Positions 1 to 64,000 of a stretch of 64,000 nt of DNA are shown here, piece by piece (the stretch's first letter is position 1; each line of letters starts with the position of its first letter). The position numbers and the translations under genes are program-made. The DNA is from Escarpia spicata (taxonomy: Eukaryota; Annelida; Polychaeta; Sabellida; Siboglinidae), in NCBI GenBank assembly GCA_963995525.1, contig OZ023205.1, forward strand, positions 43,880,436 to 43,944,435, read 5' to 3'. Below the pieces are notes generated by a model. That model made no database searches. It had not been told where the DNA came from and was given only the letters and a program-made list of their open reading frames with translations.

Positions 1-84
1 TGTTTACATGGTGTGGTCCGTAAGAACATACATACCAAACAAAATAATTCATTAACTATCTAAACATTCAGTTGACTAACTAAC

Positions 85-9569
<9,485 letters not shown>

Positions 9570-12379
9570 TGCGTCGTTGGCCTACTGCTCGCATCTGGCC
9601 TGCAGAACATCACAAGTCACGTGGTTATACGCCTGTGTGGTGGAAAACATGGATCGCAGCTTAAAAGTGAAGTGTCACACATACATAATTAGGATGTCAA
9701 AATAAACTGCTGAATATCAATAATGCAGCCGTGAAATGGAAACTACCGCATTTATGTTAATGCAACATGTGTTCATGAAACGTTGCTATTAACGACGCAA
9801 TTATTGGCAATCTCCAAGATAAACTCACGTCATATAAATTACCCTTTTTACTGCGACTACTCTGTAAGCTCACCGCGTCAACAGTGATATTTACTCACAC
9901 TCTCGTTGTTGGATACATGTGAAGGTTAACTTAAGAGGAGACTAGTTTGATCATCGAACCTGAGAGGTGTCGATGACGTTTGCACAGAAGCAGCTACAAG
10001 AACAACACTTAACACAGCGCATCAACATAGTACACAATGTGTTGCTTGTAAGCAAAGAAATTATATTATTTTCATCAATATGATTTATATTATTATTATT
10101 ATTGATGTTATTATTGTTACTATTATTATTATTGTTATTTTTATTAGTGTCATTATCATTGCTATTGCTATCAGCAGAAGCTGTGACACGACAACACGCT
10201 CTACTTCTAATAAATTACTGTTCATCACAATTCGTCTTTTAGATGCTTTCTTACTATAAATATGTTGCATTTTGCCATTTTCATTTATTTAGAATAGTTA
10301 AAAACATCTTAATTTATGGTCTGGAAAAGGTGGGTACTCCATGAAACAATAGAACGATGCTTACACTATATAACGTTTACGGAGATAATTGTTTATAAAT
10401 TGTCTCAAAAACAACATTATTTTTTATTCAAATGTTAAACTTCGATGATACACAGTTGCCGTATTGTATGCTCTGTCGCCGCGGAATGCCGAGTGTATAC
10501 TCTCTTCAGACCTGTAGCCGTGTGTCGATAACCTACAAAGTACACTCAATGGCTTTACAGTTAAAACAGAGAGTACGAAGACAATGTTTGTTTTGCTATG
10601 GAACAAACTTATCCACACTTACCTTGGTTATCTCGCATCGTACCCAAACTTACAGTTACATAAGTGGAATTATTTTCATGTCAGCCATTTTGAATGTCTA
10701 ATTAAGTTGTTTAACAGAGACGAAGAGTAAAAGATGAACCCAACTGATAGTTTTACTAGTATGTATATTTTGGAATACATATATGCAACACGATGCGATA
10801 TTCCTGCTTGTCTGTTAAAATTCGTACATTACTCAAACGACGACGTTAGTGTCCTTTCTCCTAAATCATATACGGTCACATTACTACATACATGACACAC
10901 CATTGTTTTCACTAATGAATGACGATTAATAACAAATGTTTTTTAAAATGATGTTTTGAAATAAAAAGAGAATTTGACTTGAAACATGGAGGCAATTGTA
11001 CTGCTTGCATTACCTCTTTGTAGTAATAAGGGTATGGTGCCAGATAAGATGAAGTTGAACTAAAATATAAATTGGTTTTAACAATCTGCAAATTATTAAG
11101 CCAACATCCATAGTTAGCCCATATATATATATATGTATTTGATAGACTTCCACGTAGAATAGCAATTAGTCAAGAACGGTTACTCCACCTGGCGGAGTTA
11201 ACAGACACAGCTAAGTAAACGCATTTCGCGCTGCGCTGCAAGGCCGATGTTTAGCTAAGCTACGTCGGATACTGTGGAGCTTACGATGAACATGCATGTC
11301 CTAAGCTGAAGGGGAGATACCCTACCTTAAAAGTTGATAAAATACTGTTCTGATAGCTCTCTGTATTAGTTGTCAATAAAGGTCACATTTATGACCATTA
11401 CATATACAAACCTCTAAAAAAATAGTTATGGGCATATATATATATATATATTGTCTCTATCGAGTAATCAATCCTGTTACACAACGTCCGAAGGCTGTTT
11501 ACAGGAAATCACATTTTTTAAACAAGAAAGTACAATATTCTGGAAATAAAAACAAGCATATTATCTCAAAACTGTCCAGAAATGTTTTGTAGAATATATT
11601 GGGAGTATTGCATAATCATTTTGAATTTATAAAGGTATAATTGTGAGAAAAAAAATAAGTTTTTCAAATGTTTTAGGGTTAAATGATGTCTGGGACAATT
11701 TTACGAAAAATGTTCATAAGTTTTTTTAGTGTTAAAATTATTGGGATAGGCTATAATTCAGACAAAAAACAATACAATTAATTGTGCAATTGAGTAAAAC
11801 CTATCTAGCTGTGGTGTCTCCTTTTGATACTATGTCAGCGTATCTATTTCATTAAAAATAAAGATATTCAATATGTCGTGGTACAATTCACATCGTTTTA
11901 TTACATAAGCTGGAACTCTACTAGTTGCGAGCCTTCCGTCCACCACCTCCAGCCCGGTCAGATGCATACTCAAGGCATACAGACACGGCTGCATTGACTT
12001 CTGTCTCTTGTTCCCACCTTGTTCTTCAGAACACTCGCTGAAACATGATGTTCATCACAGATTGAAATCTTGTACGTTTGAATATCACACCCTTTTAATT
12101 CTGGACTTATATATACTTTATCGAGCTATAGTGAATACAATTCAGACTTTAAAATGGTTACCTAGTCAGTTATCAGAGCTAATCCCCTTTCTGTAACTGG
12201 CTGCCGAGTCACAATTAGATAAGGGTAGACAGTGGCAGCTCAGGATGCCACCAGTACTGTGGGAACTTTGTACCCCTTGACATCCACTTGCTACAATTTA
12301 TTAGTATTTTGAAGACATGCGATAAAATTAGCCAAGAATATCAATATTGATATTAATATTTGATTTGCACTTTATAAAG

Positions 12380-12660
12380 TCCATTGCGTATTGGCGCATT
12401 TGCATGTTTTAAAATACGTGCATTTGTAATTTATTCAAAAAACACTTGCATTTGCATTTGAATAAAAAAAACATTTGTATTTGAAACATTTAATTAAAAA
12501 ATGCATTGGCATAGTTTCAAACACTTGCATTTGCATTTGGCTAATCTAAAACACTTGCATTTGCATTTAAATCTAATCGAGTACCGGAACATTTGTATTT
12601 GTACTTGCATTTGAATCATTTCAAACATTCGCATTTAAATGCGCTCACTCGCATTTGAAC
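12380..12660. repeat. Irregular CATTTG / octamer-like cluster
   Basis: CATTTGCATTTG and its variants (ACTTGCATTTG, ACATTTGTATTTG, TTCGCATTT) recur about every 20-45 bp. Several copies contain ATTTGCAT, the POU-factor octamer. Spacing is irregular, so it looks like an old degenerate tandem repeat. Confidence 0.6.
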
Positions 12661-12799
12661 CCATGCCTGCATGATGGACATATATAATTTTGCGTCCGCG
12701 TCGGGATATACTACATGCAGTAACCCATCCGATCAACTGCGCGGCTTCTTGTTCCCCGTTTACAAAAGCGTTGGCCGTGTAGCGTTGATGACCTGACGC

Positions 12800-13175
12800 T
12801 ACATATAGACACGTCGGATTTGGTTATTTGCGTTATGTCAACGTCGTGACAACGTCAAGTTTCAATATTCTTACAACGTTGCTGACCAGACGTTGTAAAG
12901 ACATCGGATTTCGTTGCAGACATTATTTCAACGTTGTGGCAACGTCACGTTTTGACGTACTTGCAAGGTTGATTACCAGACGTTGTAAAGACGTCGGGTT
13001 TGGTTCTCGATTTTATTTCAACGACGTGACAACGTCAACGTTCGACGGCCTCACAACGTTGATTACCCGACGTTGTAAAGACGTCGGATTTGGTTGTCGA
13101 TGTGATTTCAATATCGTGATAACGTCGAGTTTCGACGTCCTTACAACGTTGAATATCCGACGTTGTAAACACAAA
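12800..13175. repeat. 90-bp tandem repeat, about four units
   Basis: The phrase CGTTGTAAAG recurs at 12891, 12981 and 13071, and CGTTGTAAAC at 13161, exactly 90 bp apart. Each unit contains AACGTCGTGACAACGTCA-like inverted phrases. Because 90 is divisible by three, one frame stays open for 118 codons, which explains that open frame without a gene. Confidence 0.9.
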
Positions 13176-13717
13176 AGACCATAAAAAAATTATATCAATA
13201 CAAGACGGTGCACCGTGCGCTATTTACATTGTTCGAGAAAAGTACGTAAGCAGTTCGTCCGCCATTCTGGAGGTGCGTCAAGCCAGACCACACGTGCGCA
13301 AAAATGCAGTTGTTTGCATTGATCTTTGCTCAATATTTTCAATGATAACTTCAATATTTTAATTATATAAGAAGTGGTATAGCCTGATTATTATTCTGCT
13401 GAAACATGACAAAGTTCAGATGGTTCAATAAATAATAGCAACGTTTCTACATGATTTGTTTGCAAATTTCATTATTTTGAATTGTGATAGGTAAAAAAAC
13501 GTCAACGATTGTGTTAATATCTTACATTGTATATGATGCATCACAGCTTGGTTATTATTCTGATGAAATGAGGTGACTTAATAAAATTATACGCTAGCAT
13601 CGCGCGCTGCTTTCTCGCAGGCGCTTGCGCTTGCCTCCCGAATGGCGGACAAAACGTTCAGTGTAGAATGCCATTTTCTCGCCCAGTGTCGCCTCCTGTC
13701 CAAATAGAGGCTCCTTG

Positions 13718-13821
13718 GTAAACACGTCGTATTTCATTGTCGACGTTATTTCAACGTCTTCATAACGTCGCGTTTGACGTCCTTACAACGTCGAAGATCT
13801 GACGTTGTAAAGACGTTGTAT
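13718..13821. repeat. Outlying copy of the 90-bp unit
   Basis: It carries the same phrases (CGACGTTATTTCAACGTC, GTCCTTACAACGTCGA, GACGTTGTAAAGACGT) as the array 550 bp to the left. Confidence 0.8.
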
Positions 13822-13895
13822 ACAGTGGTGTAGGCATGATTTTGTAATGGAGGGGGCCATCTGGCATTCAAGCAAGCAATGAGTAGCGGTATATG

Positions 13896-13897
13896 AC

Positions 13898-13935
<38 letters not shown>

Positions 13936-13990
13936 ATGTATATATATATGTGTGTGTGCGTGCGTGCGTGCGTGCGTGCGTGTGCGTGAT
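13896..13990. repeat. (CA)n and (GTGC)n microsatellites
   Basis: A CA run, a short TATATA spacer, then GT and GTGC runs. Confidence 0.93.
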
Positions 13991-15192
13991 GAGTCGCTGG
14001 CGTTCAACCAATATTTCACAACAAATTCGTACCGCGGTGGCGGCGTCGAGTGAGCTTCACAAAAATGTCCATGTCATGTGTAACGTTGTCGCTTATTAAA
14101 ATTAATTAATTCACAATAGGAAGTTCTGACTACCCAGTGGAAAATCGACAAGATAAATTGCTTTGGCCGTTTTAGCAGGTTGCAACTTGATCTTAGTCTA
14201 GTAACTAATCATCTTGCCGGGCAACTATCATTTTGCATCCTTGTGTTGATATATTAATAGGCATTAGCCATCAAACACATTGTGAATGATGACATATTCG
14301 TTGCCCTGTAACCTCTTGGACTGCAACCTGCTGGATGCGTATCGCCTACGGCAGAAGCAGCGGGATTCCTCTACTTATGGTAACTCAATCCCATTTGAAT
14401 GATGACAAATGTCTTTGCCAAAGACTTGGAAGTCCTACACAGGCACCCCTATAACCTCTGTACCTTGTCACTCTATAAATCAGGCAACCAGTTATATGTC
14501 TTCAGTCTCCTATACCCTCCTAATTTTCCGGGATTGGGGGCATGGCCCCCTTGCCCCCCCCCCCCCGGCTACGCCACTGGTTGTATACATGTTGTACGAC
14601 GTCGCTATGTATATTTTATAAATAATCAACGTCGTACTGTCGTTGTGTGCCCGCTGGGTAGTGACATACATAATCTATAAGATGGGTACTTTTGCTAGTG
14701 TACTACGAATTCACCAATGAGATATGCCTGTCGGTATATACTGTACCTCAGGCAAACAGATAAGCGTAGTGTTAGTATAAATAGAAACTAGTTTTGCATA
14801 GTTTCCTTATCATGTTCTTACGATAAGTTAACGACGAGACGAATTAGTTCGCCGGTAGTCTGGCTCAACGGCATTCGTCATCAAACTTGAATAACTCAAT
14901 ACGCAGTAACCACAAAGTGGTTACTACATACACCGATATATGTATTCCGATACGTTGTGATGATGATATAGAGAAAGACAGACAGGTGAGGAGGAAGGAA
15001 GCAGAAAGGTAGAGTAACGGAGAGAGGGCAAATAAAGAGAACGAGACAGAGAGGGGGGAGGTTAGACACATATTTTGCCAAAACATGAATTGGACGGCAC
15101 ATGGGATACATATTTTTTTCACAAATAATTGCATCGAAGACAACAAAAAATTGCGAAGCTCCCTTGTACGTTTCCATGTACTTTTACAATTG

Positions 15193-17775
15193 TGACAGTT
15201 AATACAGCGGCTAAGAGCCAGCAATTTTACGAATTGTGCACTTTTTTACAAAAGCATGAAAATTGGCACATATGTAGTTTATGATATGCAGAATCATATA
15301 AAGTTAGGTACCCATCGCTATGGACATGGTACCTAGCCGCCATCTTGATTTTAATAATGGCCGCCACGGTAATCCAATAGGCAGGTATATCAGCTTCTAA
15401 ACAATATAGAAACATGATCTTGGTGTCCAAACCAACATGTCCAGGGTCAAGGAATCCATTTTTGTCATGTTCAGTATTCAAGGATGACGGCCATATTGAA
15501 ATTCAAGATGGCCGCCATGGAAATCCATTATCCAGATATCTCAGTTGCTAAGCAACATAAAAACATGTTCTTTGTGTCTCAACCAACATATTCAGGGTCA
15601 AGGAATCCATTTCTGCCATATGCTATATCCTCAGATGACGACCATATTGAAATTCAAGATGGCTGCCATGCATAGACGTTTTACGAGCATAAGTTTAGTG
15701 CCTCTTGATATTGAGGACTCCATATGAAGAATCCATAGGTGCTTGATATGTTTTCTGTCGTTTCGTCTGCATATCTGCTCTACTATATTTCCATGTGCCC
15801 CCTTAACAGTGAATTCCGCTTGCATTACATAGTTTTGTTCATGACTATGTTTGCACTCCGAGTTTGCAGATATGCACTAATTTCAGCGAGTGTTGGATTA
15901 CACAAATGTTTAAATATTGACACTAAAGATTATATTTATTTAGCAAAGTTGTTTTGTATGCCAGAGTGTAGTACATCTATGCTTTGTTGAGTTTCTAATT
16001 GGTAGTTTGAACACTATCTTCCAATTCCATTTAAATACTTTGGCCCTGTCACCATTCACCTCGCCCAGGAATGTGGATTTATAGTAAACTTACAGCACAA
16101 CCGTCACTCTTTGTGGGTGATTAACTTGATTTTGACATCGGCCTAATGTTATTGCTGAGAACACACGTTGTGGTTTCTGCACAAAAAAGTCCATTTGTAA
16201 GTTGCCGGTAAACCTCAAGACGTGTTGTCAACAAGATGTTGAGTATGTTTTACATATCGTTGACGTGAACTTGAAATGTAACCATTTGTGTTGTCCACTC
16301 TTAACTAATGACATATTTGTCTTCATCAGTATATGCACTGCTATTTATCTTATTGTTCAGAATTTAGCTCAGAACCAACTGTCCAAAAAAATTGACATAC
16401 TCGTGAATATATACGTATTCATATATAAACCACATATGGATTCCTCAACCTCATATATGAACCCTATATGGATTCCTCAACCTCAGGAGGCGCTAAAATT
16501 ATGTTCGTAAAAGCGCATACGCAGGGCAGCCATCTTTAATTTCAATATGACCGTCATCTGATGATATAGTATATGCAGAAATTGATTCCTCGACAAAGAA
16601 CATGTTTATATGTTGCTTAGAAGCTGACATAGCAGATGACATTGTGCTGTGTGGAGGAAAGGGGGTAGACATGACAGAGTACCTGGAGACGTGGAGGAAG
16701 GCACTGGAAGAGAGAGGAATGAGGGTTAGTCGACCGAAAACCCAATTCATGAACTTCGTGTTCGAACGGAATGAGGTAATAGATAGACCAACTGTAAAGA
16801 TACTGGGAGGCGAGCTGGACAAAGTGACACACTTCAAATATATAGGGTCAGTCGTGTAAGAGACAGGAGGCATGGAAACGGAGATCAAACAGAGAGTGAG
16901 TACAGCTTGGAGAAATTGGAAGAAATGCAGTGGAGTGTTGTGCGACAGGAGGATGCCAGTTGAAGGGAAAGATATATAAAACAGTAGTCAGGCCAGCAAT
17001 GCTGTACGGGGCGGAGACCTGGGCAACAACGAAAGGACAAGAAGCAAGGATAGAGATGAATGAGATCAGGATGCTGAGGTGGATTTGTGGAGTAACAAAG
17101 AAAGATAAGATCCGAAACGAATATATTACAAGAGCAACGAGAGTGACACAATCATCCAAAAAGATAACAGAGAAACGACTGAAATGGTATGTGATGAGAA
17201 GGGAAGAGGAGCACATAGTGAGAAAAGTGTTAAATACAGAGACACCAGGAAGAAGAAGGAGAGGACGAACGAAGACCAGCTGGGAAGACACATGCAGAAG
17301 AGACATGGAAATCGTGGGTCTGAGTGCAGATATGGTGATGGACAGGGCGACATGGAGAAAGAAAATTACCAGCCATACCGACGACCCCAGATAACGGGAA
17401 AAGTCAGAGAAGAAGAAGCTGATATATCTGGATAATGGATTTCCGTGGCGGCCCTCTTGAATTTCAATATGGCCGTCATCCTTGGATACTGAATGTGACA
17501 GAAATGGATTCCTTGACCCTGAAAATGTTGGGTTAGACACCAAGAACATGTTTCTATGTTGCTTAGAAGCTGGTATAACTGGATAATGGATTTCCGTGGC
17601 GGCCATTTTAAAAACCAAGATGGCGACTAGGTACCATGTCGATAGCGATGGGTACCTAGCTTGAAATGATTCTATATATCATATATGATCTACACGTGTG
17701 CCAATTTTCATGCTTTTGTCAAAAAGTGCACAATCATGTCCCGTCCCTTAGCCGCTTTACTAAGTGTAGCATTGT
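15193..17775. mobile_element. Fold-back-like element with long inverted arms made of subrepeats
   Basis: The left arm (about 15193-15680) and right arm (16528-16618 plus 17426-17775) are inverted copies. Both contain AGCGGCTAAG, GTGCACTTTTT, AAAAGCATGAAAATTGGCA, GGTACCCATCGCTAT and the block AAGATGGCCGCCA. Inside the arms, units of about 130 bp repeat the phrases ATTTCAATATGGCCGTCAT, GGTCAAGGAATCCATTT and GCTTAGAAGCTG. The right arm is split by a LINE fragment. No transposase is visible. Confidence 0.7.
16631..17413 (+). mobile_element. 5'-truncated LINE fragment (RT C-terminal part) inserted in the fold-back arm
   Basis: It starts at the RT catalytic region (ADDIVLCGGKG) and continues SRPKTQFMNF and HFKYIGSVV; then, after frame breaks, KTVVRPAMLYGAETWATTK and MLRWICGVTKKDKIRNEY. 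That is the usual tail of an invertebrate LINE RT. It is flanked by AGAAGCTGACAT (16619-16630) and AGAAGCTGATAT (17414-17425), which look like a diverged target-site duplication. Confidence 0.8.
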
Positions 17776-18216
17776 GACTATCCGCAAATACATAAAGTAC
17801 TATACACAGCTCCTCGTCGATTTGAATTCGGCCATTCAAAGTCCAATATTTAAAAACAAAATATAAGTCGCCACCGCGATGTCAAAATGTAATACAATAT
17901 AGAGAACAACAGCATGTTGCCATATATATTCGGCGCTGATGCAACATACATCGGTACAGCTAACCGCACAAATATGTCCTCTAGTGAAGATATTGATATT
18001 TACAAAAGCATAATCTGAAATCCTGATTGCAACGACCTTAACCGCCACGTTGATAAAGCGACGCACTTTGGTTTTAGCGCACGGACTATTGATTTAAGTA
18101 TGCGGATAAACTTGGCGTCGGTGTCGAAGTAGTCCCGTCACGAAGGTAGCGATCACCAAGCTAAATTCACAAACGTGTATACAGTTCGTATTAACTAGGG
18201 ACGTTATGAATACACC

Positions 18217-63441
<45,225 letters not shown>

Positions 63442-64000
63442 CATAGCGTTTTATTGCTGTCATCGATGTGTTTGTACGAATAGTTGCGGAACCCCATTGA
63501 GAGGCGTCGAAACTTGCTGAATATGGGGGGGGGGGGGGCTGAGGCTCTCCTAAACCTCGATTTACACACCCCTTCAGGCTCGCCAAAACACCCACCTTGA
63601 GGCTCTCCAAAAACTTTCAATTGCACCCCAGAGGCTCGCCAAAAAACTTTAAAATGCACCACAAAATCCACCCACCTTCCTTAAATATTGGGGGGGGGGG
63701 CTTATTCCTTATCTCCTATCTCCAGCCCCCACTTAATTATTGGGAATTTCAGCCCTCTAACCCCCATCCCCCGGTTCCGACGACTATGCCACTTTACCGC
63801 TAACTTCAGTGTATGTAGCTTAACACAGCGCTATGGCACTTACTGGTTATCCTTACTCGCTTAATCGAACATTAGGCCCTACTCGTATTATACCCGAAGT
63901 TGGTACTGTTTGTATGATTCTAATAGGAAGTTACTTCTCAGAAATAGCAGTAAAACGGGGTTTACGATACTTGACAATATCGCTATAATCCACTTGAATT
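63442..64000. other. 3' flank of the receptor gene
   Basis: Probably 3' UTR at first. A GGCTCTCC-type repeat lies at 63538-63665. No AATAAA polyadenylation signal was seen before the window ends. Confidence 0.6.
63538..63665. repeat. GGCTCTCCAAAA-type repeat, second location
   Basis: CTGAGGCTCTCCTAAACCTCG, CAGGCTCGCCAAAACACC, TTGAGGCTCTCCAAAAACTT and AGAGGCTCGCCAAAAAAC match the block at 48660-48860. It starts about 97 bp after the receptor stop codon. Confidence 0.85.

Larger units (their letters stand above)
9570..18216. other. Intergenic region between the divergent genes
   Basis: 8.6 kb with no convincing coding sequence. It holds a TTA-rich tract (10090-10150), a CATTTG-rich cluster (12380-12660), a 90-bp tandem repeat (12800-13175), CA repeats (13896-13990), a fold-back element with an inserted LINE fragment (15193-17775), and otherwise AT-rich DNA. 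Promoters for both genes should lie here, but no TATA box or initiator could be assigned. Confidence 0.6.

Noticed and set aside
12828..13184. 118-codon open frame with internal repeats
   Set aside because: The frame is open only because the tandem period is 90 bp; no start context, splice partner or recognisable domain.
14865..15224. 119-codon minus-strand open frame
   Set aside because: Low-complexity Ser/Leu-rich translation of a GAGAG-rich strand, with no homology or splice support.
16202..16510. 102-codon plus-strand open frame
   Set aside because: No recognisable domain, and it runs into the fold-back element.

Overview
This is animal nuclear DNA: coding sequence split by GT-AG introns, AT-rich non-coding DNA, very many microsatellites, several kinds of LINE and a tRNA-derived SINE. 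The repeat content and the domain family of the main gene suggest a marine invertebrate, most likely a mollusc or another lophotrochozoan, with a lancelet possible. The sequence alone does not settle the species.

Two protein-coding genes are read with confidence, and they are divergently oriented. On the minus strand, five coding exons between 9569 and 85 encode the first half (helices 1 to about 6, the large central loop and the start of helix 7) of an SLC16/monocarboxylate-transporter-like protein of the major facilitator superfamily. The gene continues beyond the left edge. After an 8.6-kb intergenic stretch of repeats, 24 coding exons on the plus strand (18217 to 63441) give one continuous 5,799-nt reading frame, 1,932 residues. 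It predicts a signal peptide, twelve tandem farnesoic-acid-O-methyltransferase-type (FAMeT, Methyltransf_FA) domains, a Thr/Pro-rich stalk, one membrane helix and a short cytoplasmic tail with an FDNPMY motif. I read it as a type I cell-surface protein, possibly an endocytic or adhesion receptor. The function is inferred, not shown.

Every domain module of this gene is bounded by phase-1 introns and has a length divisible by three, so modules could be duplicated without breaking the frame. Five modules are single exons; seven are split by internal introns at five or more different positions. The gene's introns hold most of the window's repeats: a sense LINE (about 19.66-21.18 kb), a degraded antisense LINE (35.6-38.56 kb), a degraded sense LINE (39.1-40.84 kb), three antisense copies of a CR1-like element (27.7, 49.6-53.1 and 60.6 kb; the middle one nearly full length with an SGNH-esterase ORF), a 1.2-kb CTCA array, two inverted copies of a GCGAT-rich repeat, a 94-bp satellite, a perfect-TIR TTAA element and a 134-bp hairpin.

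The intergenic region (9.6-18.2 kb) carries a 90-bp tandem repeat and a fold-back element of about 2.6 kb split by a LINE fragment. No rRNA, CRISPR, convincing functional tRNA or prokaryotic feature was seen.
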